From positions 1,957,548 to 2,021,547 of the forward strand of contig OZ026563.1 in assembly GCA_964020155.1 (NCBI GenBank): a DNA stretch of 64,000 nucleotides, read 5' to 3'. The translations under genes and the position numbers were made by a program. A model generated the notes under the pieces. It had not been told where the DNA came from, did no database searches, and was given only the letters and a program-made list of their open reading frames with translations. The DNA is from Chondrilla cf. caribensis. Its lineage: Eukaryota > Porifera > Demospongiae > Chondrillida > Chondrillidae. Shown here piece by piece: positions 11,089-22,246 of the stretch (position 1 is its first letter; every line of letters starts with the position of its first letter).

Positions 11089-11850
11089 CTATCCATAGCA
11101 TTCAATTCTTGACACCTCAATTGCACAAGAGTCATGCCTGCTACGTAGCTTGACAGTGATTTAGGTCAATCATCTCAAACACAATACAGTAGCGCACCCA
11201 GCAAAATTGAAGGTCGTTAAAGTTTTTTGATTGATCAGTAACAGGACGTGGGAATTTGTAAAACAAGGTGTAAACGTGATATGCATGAGTGTACTTTCCA
11301 GTCCATCTGCTCAAAATCATTCGTGATTGTCAATTCTTGGTACACTCTATGTACAGTTCTTCACTTGCTACTACAATCACAGCTCATCTCAAGCTGCAGG
11401 TTGACCAGAAAATACAATGGAACCAACCATTTTCTCATCACCATGCACACAGCATGTTTACTTATCCCAATAATATCATACACCTGTATGTTTTCAAGTG
11501 AGGATTTGCCTATGTGCACCCTAGGTACAGCAGAACCACACAATTGAGACCACCTAGGTAAACAGTCAATATGTTTCCATTTGTCAGGTGGTCCCAATTC
11601 TATGGGACCGCCTCACAAATGTATAGTGTATGAGATGAGGGTCATGCACTACACATGTGCCATGTCATTCATCACATCTCTTCATTAGTTGAACTCAGAT
11701 GTACAGACTAAACCTCAAGTTCTATAAATGGTCCTAATGTTAGTGTAGTACTAAGTGTAGGTGATGGTCCTAGTTGACCATGTGTAATGTTTCCCAGTAA
11801 CAAGTGTTATCTAATGACCTATCTATGGTGTACGTATGCAATGAGTGATT

Positions 11851-14486
11851 TCAAGCTACTCGAATGTACACCTCCACACTTCTGGTAGCTGTACTCTCAT
11901 GCCAGCCATCATTCATACACCACCTCATCTCCACATCATCACTAATGGTCTTTCCCAATTTCTTCTTGAACCAAGGTTGGTCAGGATTATCACAACAAGT
12001 GGAACCCAATGCACAGGAAGCACCAGAACTGTCCCACAACTGATCAGGGTAGACGTGGTTATGAATGTAGCTATTTCCACTAGGATTTCCGGAATCACAA
12101 TAATAGTCATTTTGAATGAAATTTGGTAGAGTAGCTGTAGTCCCTAGTCTAGTACAAGGACAGTTGTGCTCACGCCATGCTCTGTTTGTTGGGTTAGCAT
12201 GTAGTCCTACAGCATAAGTCCAGAGATGACTCCTCAGTGATTTTCCATGAGTTATAGAAATCCCGGTTACATAGTTGATGGTATCTGGAGTTGAAGATGC
12301 CCTTGAACGATAAAATCCATTTGGTGCACCATACTGGTATGCTTTAATCATTCCACACACTTCAGTGTAGTTGTGTCCATAAGAGTTGAAATAAACTGAA
12401 GTACAACCTGTTGGTACATTCCTCCTACAGTACCATTTTCCATTAGCTTGAAACCTCTGTAGTGGTTGTGGACACACATCCCTTTCACTCATATTAAAGT
12501 ACCCGGTCCTCATCCAAACCCCTTCTCCACAGTGAGGGTGTCCACTCAGGTAGCAATACACTCTACTAACATTGTTGTCAGTTTGGTTTCTTATCCAGTA
12601 AAGCCCATCAGGTCTCCCCACTGGTATGTCAGCACAGCTCTCAGCAGGGTTCCCTCTGGTGTATCCTATTGTAGGGTTACACCTTGTTGTTCCTGGTGTG
12701 TTGGACCTGTTGTTGAGTTCCTCCACAATGATGTCCTTCAACTTGTAATATAGTTCAGTTTTGATGAGTCGTTCAACATTGCTGTCCAGAGTGGTTATTC
12801 CTGGAGGTCCCGGAGGACCACGAGGACCTTGTGGACCTCTTGGACCACGGCCTCCCTCAATTCCTTGTCTTCCTGGTGGTCCTTGAGGACCTGAGTATTC
12901 CAAAGCAATATTTGACTTTGAAAATTTTTGCTATACACTGTGCTTGATGTAATACAGTATGTGCGTATATACAGTACGGTGCAAAAAAGGTAATGATAAT
13001 TTTGTTTAGCATTTATTGGTTAACGGATAAGCGTTAACAGATATCCACTATTTACTTTTTTGAAAAACGTGAACCGTTACAGTAATTCGTAACATATGGC
13101 AGAACTTACCGACTGCCATAGAAGTTCCAGCCTAAGGCCTTCCTGGTTATGATGACAGTAGTCCTTGATATTTGTAGCCTTTATCCTCCAACAGTTCAAC
13201 CATCTACGTAGCAGTAGTTCTGTCATCCTCTTCCATCTTCTCCTCGATTATTTTAATCATTTCCGCATTAAGCTTGGACGGTCTACCAGATTTATGGATA
13301 CCATGCGAGAGATCCTTCCAAATACCTTGTATCTCGGTTAAGCTCTGTTAACAACGAGCCTTAACCAATAGAAATCAACATTTATTGGAAAATTGTTAAC
13401 GGTTATCCAAAATCATTTAATTCCATCTGTTAACGATTCTCGGATAAAAGGGAACTTTAAACGGTTATTGGTTAACATTTATTGGTTAGTATTACCTTTA
13501 TTTTGCTCCATACCGTACACTACATGAGCAGGTGTGCAGCTTAATGAACCACAAGCATATATGGATAGTACTATCAGTTTGTATTACCCACACCTACTGG
13601 TATATGTTAGACTGTTATTGTTAAGTAAATGAGCATTTTATATACAGTGGAAAACTCTCTCATAACAAATATCATCTTATGTACATTAACTGACTATATT
13701 TGCCGTAACTATAAATTTCAACAGGTTATACTGAATTCCTGTTCAGTGTCCCATGAGATGTGGTATGTGATTCTACTGTAGTACAGTATACCCTAACCTG
13801 GTGGTCCTGGATTTCCTCTTCCTCCAATTGGCCCTTCCAATCCTTGAAGACCACGTGGTCCAGGTGGTCCTGAAGGAAAATAGGAAGTGATTCATAGCAT
13901 TTCCTCTTATGCCAACCTCTCAACTCTCCTCTCAGTCCACCCTCTCAACTCTCCTCTCTTTCCAGCCTCTCAACTCTCCTTTCAGTCCACCCTCTCAACT
14001 CTCCTATCAGTCCAACCTCTCAACTCTCCTCTCAGTCCAACCTCTCAACTCTCCTATCAGTCCAACCTCTCAACTCTCCTCTCAGTCCAACCTCTCAACT
14101 CTCCTCTCAGTCCAACCTCTCAACTCTCCTCTCAGTCCAACCTCTCAACTCTCCTATCAGTCCAACCTCTCAACTCTCCTCTCAGTCCAACCTCTCAACT
14201 CCCCTCTCAGTTTACCCTTCGTTACTCTTATTCTGTTGTATTAACCTCTCAGTCCAGGTTCTCCTCTAGGACCTGCTGGTCCCTCAGGACCCTGTTGTCC
14301 AGGAGAACCAGGTGGTCCTGCTGTTCCCTGAGGTCCAACAGGTCCATCTCGTCCGTCACATCCTGGTACTCCTCTGAATGTGAACTGCAGTTCAGTGACA
14401 TTGTCGGCCTCAAATGCAGTCTGTGCCTGTCCCAGTTGTAGGCATTGAGTGAAGAAGATGAAGAGAACTGTTTGAAGGACAACCAT
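11851..14486 (-). CDS. Ficolin-like collagen/fibrinogen-related protein, array copy 4 (intact)
   Basis: Exons 14486-14246 (241 bp, long form), 13869-13798 (72 bp), 12890-11851; the joined frame gives 450 residues. Domain order as in copy 3. The exon 1 leader is [15 protein letters not shown] and the exon 1 donor is GTTAAT rather than GTTAGT. Variable spots: NVPTG, APNGFYRSR, KSLRS, NRAWREHN, NSYIHNH, MNDGWHES. Although it belongs to the long-exon subfamily, it is driven by a class A promoter. Intron 2 carries a Tc1-like relic and lacks the AGCCCC MITE (empty site near 13690). Confidence 0.9.
12977..13515. mobile_element. Degenerate Tc1-like element in intron 2 of copy 4
   Basis: Inverted ends CGGTGCAAAAAAGGTAATG and CGGTATGGAGCAAAATAAAG are flanked by TA (12975-12976, 13516-13517); the uninterrupted site is seen in copies 3 and 9. 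The - strand around 13150-13310 reads [19 protein letters not shown] and then, after one stop codon, VELLEDKGY. This matches the second helix-turn-helix of Tc1-type transposases. No catalytic DDE domain remains. Confidence 0.7.
13909..14215. repeat. Intron-1 minisatellite, 25-bp unit, copy 4
   Basis: About twelve units, several with TCCTATCAG instead of TCCTCTCAG. Confidence 0.92.
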
Positions 14487-14538
14487 GACTTGTAGTATCA
14501 ATCTCCTCTTTCCTGTCATGGAACACTGAGTGTGGTCT

Positions 14539-14545
14539 TTATATA
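14539..14545 (-). promoter_or_regulatory. TATA box, copy 4 (class A)
   Basis: TATATAA on the - strand 53 bp above the ATG at 14486. Confidence 0.65.
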
Positions 14546-14872
14546 GCATTGTATGTGGTGCCAGTTTATAAACATTACATATTGTTCTCTAGTCTGTGTA
14601 ATCTTGTATTAGATATCCAATTATGTATACTGGTTGTATATATTATTGCATAAATGTATGTGTTCAATGCAGTGTGTTCCCTGTGTCATTGTACTGTGTG
14701 TGGTAGGTGGTGGGGTGAGAGGGCATGTTAGTGCTGAGTGTCTGCAGCTAGTGATGAATATGATTACTGTGTTTATTCTGTGACCCCTAGCTCCTCCTGT
14801 TGAGTGTTTTGTGTGTCCCTGTTCCTCTAATGTTGTGATATTCATGTACTGTGTTTGTCTGTGTTGTGTGTT

Positions 14873-14886
14873 GTTGTCATGGCAAC
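14873..14886. promoter_or_regulatory. X-box palindrome upstream of copy 4
   Basis: GTTGTCATGGCAAC, identical to 6527-6540 and at the same distance from the promoter. Confidence 0.5.
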
Positions 14887-15540
14887 AATTCCCAATCCAA
14901 TTGAGCCATGTCAGCCACCTCTGTGTTGTACATCCTTTGATGTGTGTGACACAGTGCAACCTGTGTGGGTGACCACCTCACTACCACAGTCACCTGTATA
15001 CAGTGGACACTAGTATGTATTTGAGTGGTGGAGTGAAGTGATATGTACTGTACTGTACACTGTAGTGAACACTACATTTGGTGTTCATTTTGCAATGATT
15101 TGAGATTCACCTTGAAAGTGTACATTGTACCGATATTCAGTTTGTCATGTAGTGACCTCTTTGAAGGAGTTGAGGTTGTCTGGTGTGTTTACAGCAGTAG
15201 TGCAACAGCAGTGAGTGCACAGTCACATGTTTATCATGTGACTACCAATAAATGTAGTTTGTTGTGCATGTTGTTATTATCAATTGAGTCCACAAGTGAT
15301 GTGGATTGTATATCACTGCCTATGTAGTCATGCACTATACATGTGACATGTCATTGATCACATCTCTTCATTAGTTGAACTCAGATGTACAGACTAAACC
15401 TCAAGTTCTACCAATGGTCCTAATGTTAGTGTAGTACTGAGTGTATGTGATGGTCCTAGTTGACCATGTGTAATGTTCCCCAGTAACGAGTGTTATCTAA
15501 TGACCTATCTATGGTGTACGTACGTATGCAATGAATGATT

Positions 15541-16902
15541 TCAAGCTACTCGAATGTACATCTCCACACTTCTGGTAGCTGTAACCTCATACAAGCTACC
15601 AGACATGCACCACCTCATCTCCACGTCATCACTGATGGTCTTTCCCAGTTTCTTCTTGAACCAAGGTTGGTCAGGATTGTCACAACAAGTGGAACCAAAT
15701 GCACAGGACGCACCAGAGCTGTCCCACAACTGATCAGGGTAGAGGCGGCTACTACTGTGACTATATACACTAGGATTTCCAGAATCGCAATAATAGTCAT
15801 TTTGAATGAAGTTTGGTAGAGTGGCTGTAGTCCCTAGACTAGTACAGGGGCAGTTCCGTTGTCCACTGTATGATGGGTTAGCATTCCGTCCTACAGCATA
15901 AGTCCAGAGATGATTTCTTGGTGGTTTTCCATGAGTTATAGAAATCCCATATACATAGTTGGTGGTATCTGGAGTTGAAGATGCCTTTGAATAATAAAAT
16001 CCATTTGGTGTACCAAACTGGTATGCTTCAATCATTCCACAGACTTCAGTGTAATTGTGTTCATAAGAGTTGAAATAAACTGAAGTACAACCTGTTGGTA
16101 CATTTCTACTACAGTACCACGTTCCATTAACTTGAAACCTCTGTAGTGGCTGTGGACACACATCCCTTTCACTCATATTGAAGTACCCAGTCCTCATCCA
16201 GACCCCTTCTCCACAGTGAGGATGTCCACTCAGGTAGCAATACACTCTACTAACAGTGTTGTCAGTTTGGTTTCTTATCCAGTAAAGCCCATCAGGTCTC
16301 CCCACTGGTATGTCAGCACAGCTCTTGGATGCATTTTCTCTGGTGTTTCCTATTATAGGATCAGTCCTTGTTGTTCCTGGTGTGTTGGACCTGTTGCTGA
16401 GTTCCTCCACAATGATGTCCTTCAACTTGTAATATAGTTCAGTTTTGATGCGTTGTTCAACATTGCTATCCAGAGTGGTTATTCCTGGAGGTCCCTGAGG
16501 ACCACGAGGACCTTGTGGACCACGACTCATGGATTGTATTTCTCAGCTCTCTTCTCCGTCCAGCCTCTCAATTCTCCCCTCAGTCCAACCTCTCAACACT
16601 CCTCTCAGTCCAACCTCTCAACTCTCCTTTCAGTCCAACCTCTCAAATCTCCTCTCAGTCCAACTTTCAGTATATTCCCTTATTCTGTTGTACTAACCTC
16701 TTGGTCCACGGTCTCCTCTTGGACCTGTTACTCCAGCAGTTCCCTGAGGTCCAACAGGTCCATCTCGTCCGTCACGTCCTGGTACTCCTCTGAATGTGAA
16801 CTGCAGTTCAGTGACATTGTTGGCCTCAAATATGGTCTGTGTCTGTCCCAGTTGTAGGCATTGAGTGAATAAGATGAAGAGAACTGTTTGAAGGACAACC
16901 AT
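15541..16902 (-). pseudogene. Array copy 5: exon 2 and exon 3 acceptor lost
   Basis: Exon 1 at 16902-16698 (205 bp, short form, with an unusual TAGVTGPRG triplet). Exon 3 runs from about 16528 to the stop at 15541 with an intact head. A deletion joins exon 3, inside its collagen part, directly to the minisatellite of intron 1. Exon 2, the normal acceptor and the first triplets of exon 3 are gone. The only nearby AG (CCATGAG) would shift the frame, so correct splicing looks impossible unless a distant acceptor is used. Variable spots: NVPTG, TPNGFYYSK, KPPRN, YSGQRN, VYSHSSSR, MSGSLYEV. Confidence 0.75.
16545..16668. repeat. Intron minisatellite, 25-bp unit, copy 5
   Basis: About five units lying directly against the truncated exon 3. 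Confidence 0.85.
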
Positions 16903-18728
16903 GGCTTGTAGTATCAGAATTCTCTCCACTAGCTGGAATGATCACAGGATGTGGTTTGTGTGTGCAGCATCATTAGTAGATACTTTTATACTATTCTTTA
17001 ACTGATCCATGTAGCACTAATGTAGGATAATACCTTTTAAGGGTATTACGAAAATATGTACTTTTACAACTACGCTGCATAAATTGATACTATACTTAGT
17101 ACGATCCTTGGGAGTTTGCAAGACAGAATATTACTAGTACGTATACTGTACAGTATGTAGTTGGTTGATGTACTGTACGTATTATAGTCTGTATTATTGA
17201 TATGTACCATGTAGTCAAGGCTGCGTGTCCTCTGAACTGGGCTGTACTGGAATGTGTATACGACATGTACTTGTCAAAAGTTAGTGTACATATGTTGTAT
17301 GGGGTGACATTCCTCATTTGTAGTGTGGAGGTTGGTGTGTTTTCCTATGAACATTGTATGATGTATGATATTCAGTTGTACCGCCCTTGTGGGTTCAATC
17401 AGAGAGACCTGTTAGAAGGACAACCTTGGCTTGGAGCATCAGTGGAACACAAATAATACTTTTGCACACACACAGGCCATGTTCCCAAATCACAAGCCTG
17501 TTAGGGTGTGTGGTTAGTCCAAGTGAAGGAGAAGAGAAGGTACATAATCCGTGTATAGTATGGGTCATTGGTGAAGTTCACCAGACAGGTGTACTTGCAT
17601 GATGTATGTATGTACTCTATTTTATTATCAGAATGTTTTCTCAGGGTAGGTTTATATTCAAGTGTGGTACCTCCCACCTGAAACATAATTGTAAAATGAT
17701 TGAATATGGGACAATAATTATGGTATATGATTAGAGGAAAATTGTCTGTTTTCAATTAAGTGTTGTTGTTCCTGTTAGAGGTTGCCATGTATACGGAGAG
17801 CACTGGGAGCATAACATCTGCACAGATGTACCAAACTTGAGTGATTTGTATGATTATGTATTGGTCAATGTACTTCCATTACATATTGTGGTTAACTGTA
17901 AGTGGAGATGCTCATGGTGGGGCTCTGTGGATTACCCAACATACACATAAATTGGTTCTAATCTCACTCTGGAGTTGAGACACTACCTTCTCCACAGTAC
18001 TCATGGAGACCTGTACAGGAACCACCTACTGCACCTAAGTGTCAACAGTAATGATGCTTTCTTAGTGAGAGAAACCATTGTTACATACTTACCCTCTGTT
18101 ATGTATACTTTGCCAATGTTGAAAGTATTTTATCGAAGGAGCACTTGCATTAGTCAATGTATTGTGTAGTATAAATGGTAGAAATAATTTTACTAATTGT
18201 TATGAGTTGATTATATTTTTAAGTATAAAAACCTCCTCATCTGGAGGTCACAGGTTAGAATCTTACAACTGTTGATATGTAAAAGGTTCACACTCATCCA
18301 TGCACTCTATACAGGTGATTGACTTCATTGATTGTCACCTTATCTATTATTACTATTATGTAATCATGCACTGTCACATGCTCATCATATGACGCAACTC
18401 CATATATTTACCAAGCTGAAGAGCAAGACAGCTAATTGCATTGCTGAGACAGTGGGTGCTTGTGTGTATGTATATGTATATATGTACTGTATATATGTGT
18501 ATCTGTAGCATTCAATTCTTGACATCTCAATTGCACAAGAGTCACACAGATTGCTACATAGCTATTCCTAGACAGTGATTCAGGTCCACCAGTTACCTCA
18601 ATTGTCTTTGAAACACAAAACAGTAGCACACCCAGCAAAATTTGAGTTGCCGATGTAAATTGATGTAAATTGTAAATGTGTAGAGTAAGGTGTAAACATA
18701 ACATGAGTGAGTGTACTTTCTGGTCCAT
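16903..18728. repeat. Class B spacer between copies 5 and 6
   Basis: Contains on the + strand three ORF relics in order: SYEHCMMYDIQLYRPCGF type (17335-17450), RGCHVYGEHWEHNICTDV type (17775-17950, ending in a stop), and DLYRNHLLHLSVNSNDAF type (17975-18169). A - strand relic follows (18490-18728), into which the truncated copy 6 reads. No GT microsatellite. No intact gene. Confidence 0.75.
16983..16990 (-). promoter_or_regulatory. TATA box, copy 5 (class B)
   Basis: TATAAAAG on the - strand about 82 bp above the ATG at 16902. Confidence 0.6.
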
Positions 18729-20081
18729 CTACTCAAAAATACTTACGGAGAATCTTACCACACTTGACGCTTGGTCAGGATTGTCACAACAAGTGGAACC
18801 CAATGCACAGGAAGCACCAGAACTGTCCCACAACTGATCAGGATAGAGGTGGCTACTACTGTGGCTATTTCTACTAGGATTTCCAGAATCACAATAATAG
18901 TCATTTTGAATGAAGTTTGGTAGAGTAACTGTAGTCCCTAGTCTAGTGCAGGGGCAGTTGCTTTTCCTATATCCACTGTTTGTTGGGTTAGCATGTGTCC
19001 CTACAGCATATGTCCAGAGGTGATTTCTTGGTGATCTTCCATGAGTTATACTAATTCCAAATACGTAGTTGATGGTATCTGGAGTTGAAGATGCCGTTGA
19101 ATGATAAAATCCATTTGGTGCACCATATTGGTATGCTTCAACCATTCCACACACTTCAGTGTAGTTGTGTCCATAAGAGTTGAAATAAACTGAAGTACAA
19201 CCATGTCGTACATTTCTACTACAGTACCACATTCCATTAACTTGAAACCTCTGTAGTGGTTGTGGACACACATCCCTTTCACTCATATTGAAGTACCCAG
19301 TCCTCATCCAGACCCCTTCTCCACAGTGAGGGTGTCCATTCAGGTAGCAATACACTCTACTAACATTGTTGTCAGTTTGGTTTCTTATCCAGTAAAGCCC
19401 ATCAGGTCTCCCCACTGGTATATCAGCACAGCTCTTCGATGCATTCCCTCTGGTGTTTCCTATTATAGGATCAGTCCTTGTTGTTCCTGGTGTGTTGGAC
19501 CTGTTGCTGAGTTCCTCCACAATGATGTCCTTCAACTTGTAATATAGTTCAGTTTTGATGCGTTGTTCAACATTGCTATCCAGAGTGGTTATTCCCGGAG
19601 GTCCTGGAGGACCATGAGGACCTTGTGGACCACGGCTTCCCTCAACTCCTTGTCTACCTGGTGGTCCTTGCACCCCACTGAATCCTTGAGGACCTGTAGT
19701 ACACAGATTGTATATTGGTAACATGTGTGTACATGGATTGTATTTCTCAGCTCTCTTCTCAGTCCACCCTCTCAATTCTCCCCTCAATCCAACCTCTCAT
19801 CTCTCCTCTCAGTCCAACGTCTCAACTCTCCCCTCAGTCCAACCTCCAGTATATTCCCTTATTCTGTTGTACTAACCCCTCAGTCCACGGTCTCCTCTAG
19901 GACCTGTTCGTCCTGCTGTTCCCTGAGGTCCAACAGGTCCATCTCGTCCATCACGTCCCGGTACTCCTCTGAATGTGAACTGCAGTTCAGTGACATTGTT
20001 AGCCTCAAATGCAGTCTGTGTCTGTCCCAGTTGTAGGCATTGGTTGAAGAAGATGAAGAGAACTGTTTGAAGGGCAGCCAT
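18729..20081 (-). CDS. Collagen-like fibrinogen-related gene, array copy 6 (no exon 2, truncated head)
   Basis: Exon 1 20081-19877 (205 bp, short form) and exon 3 19693-18729. Exon 2 is deleted, but the exon 3 acceptor (CTACAG) is intact. Because all introns are phase 1, direct splicing keeps frame and gives 389 residues. The head ends prematurely: after [10 protein letters not shown] it runs into class B spacer sequence (SSVVRFSVSIFE, stop at 18729), losing PWFKKKLGK and the last Cys. Variable spots: NVRHG, APNGFYHST, RSPRN, NSGYRKSN, RNSHSSSH. Exon 1 starts [15 protein letters not shown]. Expression as a shortened protein is possible; loss of function is more likely. Confidence 0.7.
19742..19850. 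repeat. Intron minisatellite, 25-bp unit, copy 6
   Basis: About four units. The left edge (CATGGATTGTATTTCTCAGC) is the same as in copy 5, so both copies descend from one deletion or share it by conversion. Confidence 0.85.
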
Positions 20082-20161
20082 GACTTGTAGTATCAGAATT
20101 CTCTCCACTAGCTGGAATGATCACAGGATGTTGTTTATGTATGCAACATCATTAGTAGATA

Positions 20162-20169
20162 CTTTTATA
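20162..20169 (-). promoter_or_regulatory. TATA box, copy 6 (class B)
   Basis: TATAAAAG on the - strand about 82 bp above the ATG at 20081. Confidence 0.6.
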
Positions 20170-21430
20170 CTATTCTTTAACTGATCCATGTAGCACTAAT
20201 GTGGGATAAATACCTTTTAAGGGTATTACTGAAGTATGTACCTATGCAACTACGCTGCATAAATTGATACTATACATAGTACCATCCTTGGGAGTTTGCA
20301 AGACAGAATATTACTAGTACATATACTGTACAGTATGTATGTAGTTGGTTGATGTACTGTACGTATTATAGTCTGTATTGTTGATATGTACCATATAGTT
20401 GTGGCTGCATGTCCTCCGTAATGGGCTGTACTGGAATGTGTTTACGACATGTACTTGTCAAAGTGAGTGTACCTAGGTAGTATGGGGTGACATTCCTCAT
20501 TTGTAGTGTGGAGGCTGGTGTGTTTTCCTATGAACATTGTATGATGTATGACATTCAGTTGTACCGCCCTTGTGGGTTCAATCAGAGAGACCTGTTTGAA
20601 GGACAACCTTGGCTTGGAGCATCAGCAGAATACGAATAATGCATTTGTACACACACACACAGGCCATGTTCCCCAATCACAAGCCTGTTAGGGTGTGTGG
20701 TTAGTTCAAGTGAAGGAGAAGAGAAGCAGTTGTGGGTCCAGGGGGGTTCAAGGTGTCAAGTGATCCCCTTGGCCTAGACCTTGACTTTTAATAGTATTTA
20801 AATACTAATACAAAAATTCTTTTGTAAGGACACAGGAGACATCAGTAGTACTTAGTAAAGGACAAAGGTACATTGATACAGTAAATTTGTTAGGATCCTC
20901 ACTGTACAAAATATAATGAGCAAATCAACAATTTTCATTGTGTGCTCTTCGGGTGCCATTTTTGTATTATGCAATGATTGAAATGGCAGTAACCTTCATT
21001 AAGCCACTGCTGCTACCTCGATCAATAAGAGTGATTACATGTGTTTGGCCTACTGTACATAAATATCAACAGTAATGATGCTCTTAGTGAGAGAAGCCAT
21101 TGTTGCATACTTGCCTTCTATTATGTATACCTCACTATTTTTGAAAGCATTGTATCAAAGAACACTTACACAAGTCAATGTAATGTTGAGTCCACATGGT
21201 AGGAATGATTTTCCTATGTATTATGCATTGATTCTGTTTTTAGTGATTGACAACACTATTTATTGTCACCTTCTCTATTATTATTATTGTTATGTGATCA
21301 TGCACTGTCACATGCTTGTCATGTGATACAATTGAAATATTTGGCTGGCTGAAAAGCCAGGCAACAAATCCTGATGCTCAAGTCACCATGCATTTGTATC
21401 TTTCTATCTATCTATCTATTATGTATCAGA

Positions 21431-21564
<134 letters not shown>

Positions 21565-21978
21565 TCTATCTATAGCATTCAATTCTTGACACCTCAATTG
21601 CACAAGAGTCATGTTGACTGCTACGTAGCCACTCCTTGACAGTGATTTAGGTCAATTTGTAGAACAAGGTGTAAACGTGATATGCATGAGTGTACTTTCC
21701 AGTCCATCTGCTCAAAATCATTCGTGATTGTCAATTCTTGGTACACTCTATGTACAGTTCTTCACTTGCTACTACAATCACAGCTCATCTCAATCCGCAG
21801 GTTGAGCAGAAAATACAATGGAACCAGCCATTTTCTCATCACCATGCACACAACATGTTTACTTATCCCAATAATATCATGCACCTGTATGTTTTCAAGT
21901 GAGGATTTACCTATGTGTACCCTAGGTACAGCAGAACCACACAATCGAGACCACCTAGGTAAACAGTCAATATGTTTC

Positions 21979-22022
21979 CATTTGTCAGGTGGTCCCAATT
22001 CTATGGGACCACCTGACAAATG
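21979..22022. repeat. Perfect 19-bp hairpin
   Basis: Arms CATTTGTCAGGTGGTCCCA and its exact complement surround a 6-base loop (ATTCTA). The copy at 11578-11621 has a few arm mismatches. It may be the remains of a small transposon end, since GAGACCACC and GGTGGTCC motifs also occur near 44885, 37895 and 54460. Confidence 0.8.
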
Positions 22023-22246
22023 TATAGTGTATGAGAGTCATGCACTATACATGTGACATGTCATTCATCACATCTCTTCATTAGTTGAACTCAAATGTAC
22101 AGACTAAACCTCAAGTTCCATAAATGGTCCTAATGTTAGTGTAGTACTAAGTGTAGGTGATGGTCCTAGTTGACCATGTGTAATGTTTCCCAGTAACGAG
22201 TGTTATCTAATGACCTATCTATGGTGTACATATGCAATGAGTGATT

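Larger units (their letters stand above)
9744..11850. repeat. Class B spacer between copies 3 and 4
   Basis: About 2.1 kb. In order: TATA promoter (- strand); a + strand ORF relic with SYEHCMMYDIQLYRPCGF-type sequence near 10145-10245; a G-rich patch near 10345-10370; TATC and GT microsatellites near 10982-11087; a - strand ORF relic near 11100-11420; an imperfect hairpin at 11578-11621; and the conserved block below the copy 4 stop codon. Parts recur in the other class B spacers. No intact gene recognised. Confidence 0.75.
14487..15540. repeat. Class A spacer between copies 4 and 5
   Basis: Full-length class A spacer with promoter, X-box at 14873-14886, hairpin TCACATG-TTTAT-CATGTGA at 15223-15241 followed by AATAAA, and the conserved block below the copy 5 stop. 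No gene recognised. Confidence 0.8.
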
